Shown here in pieces: positions 29,731 through 41,250 of a DNA stretch of 64,000 nucleotides. Numbering within the stretch: position 1 is the first letter of the stretch; every line of letters starts with the position of its first letter. This DNA comes from Hanleya hanleyi (lineage: Eukaryota; Mollusca; Polyplacophora; Lepidopleurida; Hanleyidae). Position numbers and translations under genes: made by a program. The notes under the pieces were generated by a model. The model worked only from the letters and a program-made list of their open reading frames with translations, had not been told where the DNA came from and made no database searches. The stretch lies in assembly GCA_036873755.1 (NCBI GenBank), contig JAVTVY010020243.1, positions 1 to 64,000 on the forward strand. Direction: 5' to 3'.

Positions 29731-32700
29731 CAGCAACCGTTCTGCCCATATAAACAAGAATAATCAAGATCAAGCCTATTTGATACGGTTTAGTAGATAT
29801 GGAGATGAAACAAAAGGGACAAATAACACAATGTTGGGCAACCACACCAACAAAGCAAGATGGACCATATTATCTGCCTTCAGTTTTATTTCTCAATGTT
29901 ATTTATATTCATGATGAATGGCGATGAATCTAATTAATGCAGCCCATGTTGGGCACAACTCACAAGGTATGTTTGCGGCGTCCACAAATGGCCCCCATCG
30001 CTAACCATCCATGTAGCTAGTTGACTTCACACGAACAACCAAGTAACGAGTTTGGATCCATATTGATTTGATATGGTTTCATTTTCTCAATGTTATTACA
30101 TTCATGTTTAGTTTAATGGCGAGGAATCAAATTATTTATAATTGTGTCAATATTTGGCGCAATTCACACCAACAAGAGTACGTCACAGAGGTCAAGGTAT
30201 AGTGGAAAATTAAAAACTCGATCTGACATCAATGGGAATGAGTACAAGATGAGGATTTTCTTTTGAAAAAAAAAAATGTATTCGAAAAGGAACTTATATT
30301 ATTAACTTTCATTTAACTCTTTGAAAGTATACATATATTCATCTATACCATCCATTATCCCACCAGCCAGGCAAATGCGCTTGTGATTGGGTCTGATGAT
30401 TGATTCACCAAGTTGAACATCCGAGATAATGTGATAACAGAACGTTTTTATGATCCATGCTCACATTCAGTGATATAATAAAAGTTCCTTCACAACCTGT
30501 CTAATGCCATCTTCAAACGTTCATAAATCATTAGTTATACGACTACAATTCTGAATCCTAAAATTATATCAATTCAATTCTTGTAAAATCTTGCTCTCGT
30601 TTTCCAGGAACTTAACTCCTAAATGTTCATTTCTATTTCAAACAATGGCTTTTCATTCTGTTCTCCAACTTTCACTTCAGCATTTCGACCCTTTTATGCA
30701 GTACTCGTTAATCATCTTCCTGCTTTTCTCCAGTATTGCTTCAATATTCTGGTGTAGATCGATCTTTCTCATTCGACCTGTAGTTTCTGTACTGTGTCCT
30801 AAAGTTCCTGCTTTGTTTTTTCCTCATCAATCATTCTGTATTTCATTTCCACCAATCAGCTGGCTGATTGCCAAGTCTCTTATTCACTTAAGTTGCTTAT
30901 TCATGTTCCTTTTTGTCGCGGTCAACTGGTCATGAATAACATAAACTGCACATTTACTTCGCCAATCATCTTGTAGTTTCTAGTACCGTATGTTTATTTC
31001 AGATCTGCTTGCTCCGGACTTCTGTTCCTCTTGAGCTCCTGTCCATAGTCTTGGTTGACTTAGCAAGTGTCAGATCCGGCAGTTAATATTCAGCCATCGT
31101 CCATATTAGAATTTCCACATCAATAATCGAAAAAACTATTTTGTTTGACAATTATAGCACCGAATGTACTTTGAAAGAAATAGGTAAAACTGCATTTTCG
31201 CACTTCATAAATCTAATGTTCATATACATTCCTATTTGACAAGGGGTATGTGGGTGCCGTCCAGGACGCCATCATGTTTATACCATAAATAGTATGCTCC
31301 CCTGAAGAATGGAAAACTGCTCAATATCTTAACCACGGCTATTAATTTTAATATGAATCTACCAGTAGATGATGGAATATTAATTATCATTTTGTATAAA
31401 TGTTAATTCTGATATACCATTTCTTCCATGCATGATTAATTACTAATCAGGGTCGATTACTCGCCAACAATGATTACTTTTGTACTGTAAATGTTTAATA
31501 TATAACTTAGTAAATAATAAATCTATTTATATTAATTTAGTAGGCATACACCGGGTTTATAGTGGCCCAGAAAACGTCGCATCGATTGTGTTCTCCAATT
31601 AAAGGAAATATTGGTCACAAACTTCAAGCAGTGAGATAAAAACAATATCGTACCAGTGACACTATTTCATGATGCTAGAATTAAGTTGTTTGATGTTGAT
31701 TCGAAATTGAAACACCAAAGAGTGGTAGAATACACAGCAGCAAGTGATACAACAGCAATGTGAAATGACAACAAAGGCTCATGTTCAGAGGCTTGATCCA
31801 GGCACGACGGAAGCAATTGGTGATTGGAGGGGCCACTATCACAGCACCAATATAGGTGAGAGGTCCAGGGGCCGCCTAGACCCGGAAGTTCCAGCGGTTT
31901 TAGATAGCCGAAATCGTTTTGTAGGCGGTAATAAAACAAAAACTCTTCGCCTGTGTCAAGTCAATTTGTTTTACCGGTTTTGTTGTTTCTCACCACATTG
32001 TTTTTATTCGCCATCAAACAAATGATCGATGTTCGAAAGCATAAATAATTTAAATATACATGTATAATTTCAATGGAAATGTTCATCAAGCATTCACCAT
32101 GTCACTAACACCGGTTTGTTGTACTTGTTCAGCACCGAGTTCATTTTTTTTTTTTTTTTTTTTTTTGCTGAAAATATTGGTGGTAGGGGGTGGGAGGCAT
32201 CCCCCCGTTCCGCCGTCCCTGACATGGATCAAAAGTTTACAAAAAAAAAAGACCAGAAAATTAGACTGAATTCAGACTCATTTCTTCCTTGGTAAATACA
32301 AGTATGGCACTAAACTTACGTTGAAACAGTGAAATCAGTCGATAGGCCTATACTTTTCACTTTGAAGCACATGTTATAATATATTTCTTTCGTGCTGGGA
32401 TACGGATTGCTATATTGTCTGCCGCTCGTTTTCTTAATATTTATTTTTGTACTTCGAAAATTTCTGAAACTTCAGTATGTTCTGTGAACTAGGCATAATA
32501 TCTAATCAAAGTACTTAAAGTACTGATATCGGGTTTACTTGCATCAGAGGAGTTTATTAGTGTCATATTTGGGAAGAATGGTGGTGTTCGCTTGACATAC
32601 GGAATCGTCCTCAAGCTGTTCAGTTTGAAGGGACAAACTTTCACTTTTATCAAAGGGATATGAAATGGACTTTTTTGTACAGCCTTCATGCTGAATTATA

Positions 32701-32770
32701 AGACCCGAAATAATGAAGGACTGCAGATGCACGAAAACGGATTTATGGCTCACTAAAGTTGGTAAGTTGG
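29731..32770. other. Non-coding AT-rich DNA
   Basis: Frames at 30591-30935 (114 codons, Ser/Phe-rich) and 31667-32025 show no domain, splice context or conservation signal. A poly-T run lies at 32141-32166. A short likeness to 19700-19740 is at 31860-31890. No other structure was supported. Confidence 0.4.
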
Positions 32771-32779
32771 CTTATTTTC

Positions 32780-32985
32780 GTATTTTTAGGCACTTTTCGG
32801 TGTGGATTTTCTCGTTACAAAAATAGGACACCTTTAACCAAAACCAATTTTAGCTATTTTGACTAACAAATAAGTCTAAATATGATTTTGGTTAAAGGTG
32901 TCATAATTTTGCAACGAGAATTTTGAAGAGAAACTGTCGACTGTAAATGCACCGAAAAGTGCAAAATACGGCAGGTTTGAACCAC
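32780..32985. mobile_element. ~200-bp inverted-repeat (foldback-like) element
   Basis: GGACACCTTTAACCAAAACC near 32826 pairs with GGTTAAAGGTGTC near 32888. Outward, TCTCGTTACAAAA pairs with TTTTGCAACGAGA and GCACTTTTCGGTG pairs with CACCGAAAAGTGC, out to CGTATTTT/AAATACG. The arms are ~75-80 bp around a ~45-bp loop. No target duplication could be fixed. Confidence 0.6.
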
Positions 32986-32989
32986 TGTA

Positions 32990-33841
32990 AGTCTGGTTGT
33001 GTTTGTCTGTGGGTCTTGATTATTCTTTATCTATTCAAATGGTCAATTTGGTGCTTTTTAGACAAAACTTAGCCCCACCAGCTGTGTGTATCAAAAACGC
33101 ATTGAGGACGATTCCCTATCTAAAGTGAAGATCATCTTTGTGATCTTGCACTATATATGAATCATAACTTTTGCTGTAAGGTAGCTTACCAAAGATTAAA
33201 AAATGTTCAAAAATATTAAAATTCATATTCGTAATAATTCATAAAGTGCCATATAGTTATAGAACAACCTCAAGAATATGTGTGTAGAGTTGAAGTTTCA
33301 GATCTATATATCATGTACCAATTTCGAGTTCTTGCATTTGAAAGAGTGACTAAAAAAAACTGATGGGACAATAAGTGCTGGTCCTATATTACTCGCTGGT
33401 TATCCTGCTATTGCTTTGTGGGGCAGTGACTTCCTGGCATCAGCCCCACATAATAGCCAGATAGGATCGGTTGTCGCTGGACCGTGGAGAATGACTATCC
33501 GTCTCGCCGTAACAAATGCTACCAGATAAAGGCAACTTTTAAAAGAAATTGGAAAGATAAAATTTACTGCGATAATCTCCCAATTATCACGTTCAATGCA
33601 CAAGCCACCGTGTATATGACTGTCAGAGAGAAGAACGGTATTTTTTTTTATGACAGGGTTCGTGCGCCTTCAGAGGTTCAAAATTCCATGACTTTTCTAT
33701 GACCAATTTTTGAAATTTCCGTGACCTCTAAACAACGCTTTTCATACAAGTTCCAGATCAGACATTCATAACTCAGCCATCGTCCATGTCTGACTTCATA
33801 TTGAAAGACAATCTATCTATATCAGTGTGACTGTATTTGTT
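32990..33841. other. Non-coding DNA
   Basis: Near 33415-33455 a small dyad around GGGGCAG...CAGCCCCAC was noted. No gene or mobile element was supported. Confidence 0.35.
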
Positions 33842-34375
33842 TCAAACACCACAATATTTCCGGTTCCAATGTCTAATTTGTTGAAAGAAAGCCAGAAATA
33901 CCCTCGCGATGATCGCCGGCAGATGTTGGCATACGGCCACGGTCGTGAGGGTATTGGTCGTCTCACCGTTCGAGGTAGAAGTTGAAGCTCGGGCGAGCAC
34001 GGCGGTCTCTTTTATTGTCGTTGTTGTCTCGGGTATAGTCAGAAATGCCGGTATGTTCATCTGTTCATGTGCTGGCCACCCTGATTTTTCTGTCCATGCG
34101 TAATGTGTACCCTGTAATTTTTGTATGGCTCCGTAAAGGACCCTCGCCCATATTGGACAGATCCACATTTGTTTGACACACCGTGTACGTGGCTGTCCTC
34201 TCACCGTGACGGGACAACCACAGTTATAATCATCCAGTCTCAGCCAATGTTCACTAAATTTGCATTTTCCCGGCATCGGCAAAATTAGCCCAAAGCTAAA
34301 TTCCAAACCAACGAACAATGGTGACTGCAATTTGACCAGTTCAAATGAGACTGTTCTGGATGCAAGACGGTACAT
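33842..34375 (-). CDS. Unassigned minus-strand open frame, possible exon
   Basis: The frame has 177 codons, but its first ~5 codons come from the MITE at 34362-34794 and cannot be original. A second in-frame Met begins MPGKCKFSEHWLRLDDYN, which loosely resembles the start of some zinc-finger/hAT-type proteins. A GTGAGAGG donor-like site follows about 70 bp later. The remainder is Thr-rich with no domain. It may be a short 5' exon reading into an intron, or chance. Confidence 0.2.
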   Translation of the reverse strand: MYRLASRTVSFELVKLQSPLFVGLEFSFGLILPMPGKCKFSEHWLRLDDYNCGCPVTVRGQPRTRCVKQMWICPIWARVLYGAIQKLQGTHYAWTEKSGWPAHEQMNIPAFLTIPETTTTIKETAVLARASTSTSNGETTNTLTTVAVCQHLPAIIARVFLAFFQQIRHWNRKYCGV

Positions 34376-34794
34376 CTTCGGGAAATTTATGACCTATTCC
34401 AAGGTTCTTAGCGTTACATGTACATGATCAGGTCAGGGCATTTGCAGCATTTCTGTTCTTCATTCAATACATAGTACTGTTCATACGCCCGATGATATGT
34501 ACTTTTGTTGCTAACATTATGCAAGTTTTGTCGTTAAAAAAATAAAACTGAACGTACTTGTAGGCCTACTCGTTTGAAGCAGCAGACATTATAAATTTAG
34601 TTGACCTACATTATGCATTGAAGATCAACCACTGAAACGCGGAAAACAACGAATTACGTCAATTATACAATATTTTCGCCGGCATGTTGTCTGATCGTAC
34701 TATTCTTGTTTATCTGATGATGCTAAACAATAATGATCTTGTGAACTTTGGGATAGGCCTAGGTCATAAATTTTCTGAAGATGTACCATTTTGC
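34362..34794. mobile_element. Mutator-like MITE, copy 1 (433 bp, 9-bp TSD)
   Basis: The ends are inverted repeats of ~35 bp: GCAAGACGGTACATCTTC... on the left and, reverse-complemented, GCAAAATGGTACATCTTC... on the right, continuing through AATTTATGACCTA. The element is flanked by a perfect 9-bp duplication GTTCTGGAT (34353-34361 and 34795-34803). Nine-base duplications are typical of the MULE/Mutator superfamily. There is no coding capacity. A second copy of the same element is at 35673-36089. Confidence 0.85.
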
Positions 34795-34803
34795 GTTCTG
34801 GAT

Positions 34804-35663
34804 ACGTAAATTAGTATAGATGTCAAGAGCGTGAGCCAATCAGATATCGACATTATGACCTCGACCAATACACGTCACAGAATATGAATATTAATTCAGC
34901 GGGAAACAGTCACGAGTTTAGTTCAACCAATGGGCTACACAAAATATGTAAATGAACTGTCTGACCTCGTTCCAATCTGGCGAAACTCGGTCACCAGCAA
35001 ACACGTTTCACGGCTGTTTGGATTTTTATTCCGCAACAAATTTCGCTGAACTTCAGAGAATAACTTAGCTTTTTGCACTCATTTTCCCCGGACTCTGTAC
35101 ATATATTTCCTCTGACTTTCCATGTCCTTTCAACGAAATTCCATTACTCTTAGCGCCTGGAATTGCATGGCTTGTGCGAGGCCTATTGTGAATGCTCTAA
35201 GGGGCATCAAATGAGAACAGTCTCCGGGCAGGAGATCAAAACTACACATGTGCAGAAGAAAAAAGAAAAAAAATCTGAAAAGTGATACTAATATAGGGTT
35301 TACCCTTGGTAAACCCGATAAAAATCAGACACCGTTTTTTTTTTTAGTTGTTTTTTATTAGGCCCTATGCTATCTGTATTTTCCTAATGTTAATCTTATG
35401 GCAGCCGTAGGCCTACCCAAGCTATACGAGCGGGAACGCATTGCTGTCTGTGACAATGATTTCAGTCTTTTTTTTAGAGATTTTATGGAAATTGCAAGGA
35501 GATAATGGATATCCTGTGAGTACTTGCCAATTATTTGAAATCAGAAAGTGCACGTTATCACGTTGATGTAGAGTGACCTTGACATGTGGACTGTACTATA
35601 GACCACGTGGTGTTCAGAGTTCATGCTCGCTGCAACAAACCTGCTTGTTTTGACGACGTTGGT
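34804..35663. other. Non-coding spacer between the two MITE copies
   Basis: The stretch is AT-rich with no frames of note. The run CTTGGTAAACCCG near 35305 and a (T)11 run near 35335 are the only simple features. Confidence 0.4.
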
Positions 35664-35672
35664 CGAAAGTAC

Positions 35673-36089
35673 GCAAGACGGTACATCTTCGGAAAATTTA
35701 TGACCTATTCCAAGGTTCTTAACGTGACAGGTTCATGATCAGGTCAGGGAATTTGCAGCATTTCTGTTCTTCATTCAATACATAGTACTGTTCATACGCC
35801 CTATGATATGTACTTTTGTTGCTAACATTATGCAAGTTTTGTTGTTAAAAAATAAAACTGAACGTACTTGTAGGCCTACTCGTTTGAAGCAGCAGACATT
35901 ATAAATTTAGTTGACCTAGATTCTGCATTGAAGATCAACCATTGAAACGCGGAAAACAACGAATTACGTCAATTATACAGTATTTTCGCCTTCATGTTGT
36001 CTGATCGTACTAGTCCTGTTTATCTGATTATGCTAAACAATTTTGGGATAGGCCTAGGTCATAAATTTTCTGAAGATGTACCATTTTGC
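35673..36089. mobile_element. Mutator-like MITE, copy 2 (417 bp, 9-bp TSD)
   Basis: It is nearly identical to the copy at 34362-34794 apart from a ~16-bp internal deletion and scattered substitutions, in the same orientation. It is flanked by a different perfect 9-bp duplication, CGAAAGTAC (35664-35672 and 36090-36098). The two insertions are therefore independent transpositions rather than a tandem duplication. Confidence 0.85.
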
Positions 36090-36098
36090 CGAAAGTAC

Positions 36099-37570
36099 TC
36101 TTTTCGGAAATTAAAGACACAGTCTATCATGGATGAAATCAGGTATAGTCAAGTACACATTTCACTCGAAAATAACTGAATTTTTCGAATCTGTATCATT
36201 CGTTTCTCTGGAAGGGAATTTTATGGGTCCAAATTGCGCCAAGTTGCCGTTCAAAGTGTTTTTCACACAATTTTTGCCATCAAAAAAACGTTTATTTCGT
36301 TAATATTCTATCTACAAACTTCAATCAAACGGATGTCATGAATATGGGATATGTTGTTTATAAATTCAGTCATTATACATGTCTGTCATACAGAACAGCG
36401 ACAGTGCCCAGCGATATTTTCAATCTATAAAATCCGTCGTGTTCAAACTTTCACTTGAATGCGCGCTGCAACAAACCTGCGTCACACGGTCGTTTTCGAA
36501 ATGTGGTGCCAGTTTTCGATTGAAAAGCCGGCTCGGTTTTCCAGATGGATAAGCATAGTAAGTTACCTATTTTTCTTCGTACATACTTCCGTGATTCACA
36601 GCTATTTGTGCAAATTTATACAACTCGATTTTATTGATTTACAGCGTAAAATCCAACGTTTTTGTGTGTTTTTTTCGAAAATTTCAGTCAAATGCAAATA
36701 TTTTCTTTAAAATGCAGTTTAAAAATTTGCACATTCGGTTTCAGTCTATTTGGGACCTACTGATTCTGATTATAACAACATTTCATGTCTGCCTGTAAGT
36801 TCTGGCAGCCGGGTTTTATGATATATTTCATGTCCGATTTCGCGAAAATCACAAAAATCCATGTGCCATCGTGGCGAGCCCTGTTTTCGCCTCGACCTTC
36901 CGAGATTAAATCGTCCATTTCAGGATCAATAACCCTTACATTTTCACTAAACTTTGTACATAAAAAAACGAATGAATAAGCTTTATATTGATATAATTAT
37001 TGTGTGCTTTTTATATCACAAACACTGCAAACTTCGCCTTTGTATTGCACTGACTGTGTGAAATGCCGTCGTTCGCGGCATGTCCCCTGCTTAAGTCACG
37101 TGATGTAAACACCCTACTATCATGTCTACGAACATGTCGGTTAGCATCTCCACTGCAGGACTGGTCTTACATATATGTTTATTATGTTTTTCGTTAATAT
37201 AAAATGCCCTAAGTATACAACAAGTTACGATACATACCTCGTGCAACAGCCCCGTTCAATCAGTCAAATGCAAACTTTGCAGCGAAGGCCGAACCTGCAC
37301 AAATTACAGGGTTGCAAGCGAGTACATTCTGTACACACGTGTGTGAGGCGGGCAGCTCTGAACGCCCCGGAAGTAGTAAACTCCTAGCGGCAAGGGCAGA
37401 TAACTCTCCCAAACTATTATATCGGAAGCGGCGCATTGCCTTCGAAACATATAAGTGGGAGGGGTGATCATCGGAAAATAGTATTTAAATGGGAGGGGGA
37501 GTAAATTCCAAAACCATCCACAGGCGGGAGGGGGGACCATCCACAGAAAGGGGGGGGGGGTGCGTTTTAA
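36099..37570. other. Mostly non-coding; possible short first exon near 36545
   Basis: At 36545 ATGGATAAGCAT is followed by a strong donor A|GTAAGTTA. It is the kind of signal expected of a first coding exon, but only four codons are present and no partner exon was found. G-rich runs lie at 37440-37560, ending in (G)10. A 70-codon frame at 37175-37387 has no domain. Confidence 0.3.
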
Positions 37571-37574
37571 AAGT

Positions 37575-39735
37575 GATATGGCTCAATTAATCAGTAACAT
37601 GAAAAGATGCGTCAAATAATAAAACTTCTTTTCAGGATAGTACTTGTAAAAATTTCGTTAATTTAAAAATCTCACAGTTCGGCGGAAAACACGATTTTGT
37701 GGATAATTTCTACAAAGCAATCCTACCGCTGATGGAATTCTAAAACGCATAGTTTGGTCAGTAGGTGCAAGCATTCCATCTGAGAAAATGAAAATAAATA
37801 TAGATTTTTTTTTTGCCAGAATCCACGGATAGTCACTTTTTAGCTAAAAGTGAAGTTTCAGGAAAAGTTTTGCATATTATAAAGCTCTATCTCAGGATTT
37901 GAAGCGGCAATTATACGTATATTTTTTTTGACAAAAAGTTTCATTTCACTACCCGAGTTATGAAGATTCATTAAACAACTCTTGTATGGAAAGGTATGGG
38001 TTGACGCTAACCTGCTAAGTTTTTCCTGAGAGCAAGTCCGCGTGACAGACCTGTCGATCGCAGAAAGATGTTCATCCAGCTATAAATATCAAACAAATTT
38101 TAATTGGATCGCGAAGCTAATATCAATCTTATCAAATCACAAATTATGAGCCATTCATGAACCAAATGTAAAAGGCATTTCGTAATCGTTATGGCTTGTA
38201 AGATATCCGCCATGGCACAGGTTTAATAGACAAGCCATGCCTATGGATGATAACTTCCCTCCGCCCGGAGTGGTATGTAAATAGACTCAAAATGACCCTA
38301 CAGTACTTTTATCGGATATAAAGAAAAGTTTAACTGCATAGCGAAAGTTGAGAGAAGAAGAATGAGATCTGGGAGGATAGCGACAATGTATATCGTCACT
38401 TATAGCTAACGAACCCAGAATAGTTAACCCTACCTGGCCTGAGGGGGGTGGGTGGGGGCGAAATGACCCCCTAACAAACTTTCTGCGCTATCTCCGGAAC
38501 GACAAAAGTGGAGAGCTGAAACTCATTGACTTTATAGTTTATCATATTGGGGTCATTTTAAGCCTATTTGGATAATTCCCCGAGCACAGTATCATGGGTA
38601 AAATCAAAATGGCGGCCACGTGGGGTACCTGAAAAGTGATGTTTTTGTCATATTTTTTCAAAATTTCTGCTTTTTCGCGACGAAAAGTGGGAAAAAACTA
38701 TTTTATTTCACATCACATTAATATTTACTAATTTATCATGCAGTTTTTGCGGAGAAATTGCATAAATAAAAAATTCGGAAAATCCGACCAAAAAATGTCG
38801 TTTTTGAAAATGACGTCACTGTGACTTCATCAAAGTGGCCATCTTGGATTTTTTTTCACATTTTCTGGTAGAGCTTGACCCAAGGGTGTAGTGTGGTAAG
38901 TTTCAGCTCCCTCGCTCAAGGGGTAAGAAAAATAATTACGGGGGCCATTTCCCCCCCTCCCAGGCCAGGACAGGTCCCAAAAGCCCAGGGAAGTTAGGGT
39001 TAATATTAAAATAGATATTCCTCCTGAAGGAAATAACTCGGAAATCACATATGTTCAGCGTGGGTTAATTTAGTGACATTCAGTAGCACCACGGTCATTA
39101 ATTACTGGAAATTTAGTACACTGCCACAAGGAAGTGGTCGCCCTGACCAAACAAAACATGGCAGAGACTTGATCGATACGTTCTGCGTGATTGAACTCCC
39201 CACCTCCACATTTCTTTTATGGCAGGTCTGACCACATTCGCCATGGTCAAGATACGCTTGGTCACGTCTGTACAAAGAAATACCTGGTCAGCGCTACCTT
39301 ATTCTTTTGACAGTGTAGATTCGCCCGTAAATGCTGTCGTTAGTTGTCATTTGTGCTCGCCATCCCGAAGATTTTAAACGTCATTCTCTCGAAGCGGGTT
39401 CAAGGGACCAGAAACTGCGTTCGCTCTCCATCGCATACTTCATGTCCAAGTTAAGTGAGTTTTGCATGGTTTTTGACGAATATCGGGGTATCTGCAACGC
39501 TCACAATTGAAGTATATATCCAGATAGGACCAACCGTCACAGTTCGGTACATCAATATCTGATATTATCACGATCGAATGAACTTTTAATGATAAATTGA
39601 TAGTTGGAATATGACACTAATATGTATTCGCATCTCTGAAAAAAAAAACATTGGAGAGTTTGCATTCAGGGTTTTGCATGAATTTACTTATTTCAAAAAC
39701 CCACAAACGCGCAAGTTTTACTTCTTTCCCGGAGT
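37575..39735. repeat. Duplicated block, copy 1 (interrupted by a MITE)
   Basis: The segment from AATCAGTAACATGAAAA through ACGCATAGTTTGGTCAGTAG and GAAGCGGCAATTATACG to CTGGGAGGATAGCG, then AATAACTCGGAAAT onward, matches 39760-41250 in the same order and orientation. The match is interrupted by the TTAA-flanked element at 38428-38999. Parts of 39200-39480 also resemble 44830-45160. No coding function was seen. Confidence 0.65.
38428..38999. mobile_element. piggyBac-like MITE, copy 1 (572 bp, TTAA)
   Basis: The element starts CCCTACCTGGCC and its reverse-complemented end reads CCCTAACTTCCC. It lies between perfect TTAA sites (38424-38427 and 39000-39003). TTAA duplications and ends starting CCCT fit piggyBac-type elements. 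The homologous position in the sister block at 39760-41250 has no insertion. Inside there are G-rich and C-rich edges and a GCCATCTTGGATTTTTTT motif. The second copy is 59942-60523. Confidence 0.8.
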
Positions 39736-39759
39736 ATTTTCTTTGAAAACTTGCTACGA

Positions 39760-41250
39760 ATAATCAATCAGCAACATGAAAATATGCTTCAAATAATAAA
39801 ACTTCATTTCAGGAGCGTACTATCAGAAATATCGTTAAATTAAAAATCTGACAGTTCGGCAGAAAATGTGATTCTGTGAATAACTTCTACAAAACAATTT
39901 TGCCGATGATGAAATTCTTAAACGCATAGTTTGGTCAGTAGGTACAAGCATTCCATGCGAGGAAATATGAATACAAATAGAATTTTAGTCGGAATCCACG
40001 CACAGTCACTTTTTAGGTAAAAGTGAAATTTCAGAAAAAGTTCTGCATTGACAGAATTCTAACTATCTCAGGATTCGAAGCGGCATTGTACGGATATTTT
40101 TTCGTCAAAAAGATTCATTTCACTACCGGAATTACGAAATATTCGTTAAAACTTTAGCATTTTACAGAATTCTGTCACAGGATTTGAAGCGGCATTGTAC
40201 AGATATTGTTTTCGCCAAAAAGATTCATTTCACTACCGGAATTATGAAATATTCGTTAAAAAACGCTTGTATGGGAAGGTATAGGCTGATCCTAACCTGA
40301 TAACCGGATAGTCAGTTATGGAGTGAATAAGGTATATTTCAATAAATTGGTACTTTGAGCCAAACGGTATTCTCCGATCATCGTGGATGCCCGTTGTCAT
40401 TAATATTAACATATTTCGATATGTACATGTCCAAATGATCATATTCGCACGTCATTCTTGTCCTTTCAGGATGTTACTTCAGATTAAAAAAATGAAATAA
40501 ATTTATTTCACTAAAATAAATTTGATAGGATCGCGAAAATAATTTCAAACGCATCATACCAAAATTATGAGCCATTCGTATACCCAATTTAAAAGATATC
40601 CGTTAACCATGTTTGGTCGGAGCGATTATAGCTTCACCCCAGCCTGTCGAAGAGATTTTTCTCACGGGGTAATGGGGCTGAAACTTCCCACAGTATATAT
40701 TGGGATACGGCTCTATCCGAAAAAAGTAACAAAAATCCAAATTAGAAAAACTGATGATGTCACAGCGGCCTCATATTCTACGAAAACATTATCGGTCGAC
40801 TGTCGGTTAGAATTCTTCTTGAAATAATCATAGAGAACTAGGAAAATCAACTTTTGGAACGTTTATTCTAAAAAACATTTTTAAAATTCAAAATTGGAAG
40901 AAAAACTATGCAAAAGCTGCTTTTTGCTAACACACATATAACCGCCAACTTGGATTCACCCATTATCTTCTACCCGGAGGACCATGCAAATACAGACTCG
41001 AAATGACCATTTGCTGTAGCATATAATGAAAAGTTTAACTACATAACGAAAGTGGTGAGACAGACTGACATCTGGGAGGATAACGATATTGTGTATCGTC
41101 AGTCCAAAACTAGTTTACAGCAAAGTACATATATCCGCCTGCAGGTATTAACTCGGAAATTAATTATTTTCAGCGTGAGTTAATTTAGCGACATTCCGAA
41201 GTTTACCGCCGTTCATTAGTGAAAATTCATCAGACTGGCAGGACTCTGAC
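39760..41250. repeat. Duplicated block, copy 2
   Basis: This is the partner of 37575-39735 without the MITE. It has its own ~100-bp internal tandem duplication: GAAGCGGCATTGTAC at about 40078 and 40177, each followed by TTCATTTCACTACCGGAATTA. No coding function was seen. Confidence 0.65.

Noticed and set aside
30591..30935. 114-codon hydrophobic frame
   Set aside because: Composition follows T-rich DNA; no domain, splice site or repeat support.
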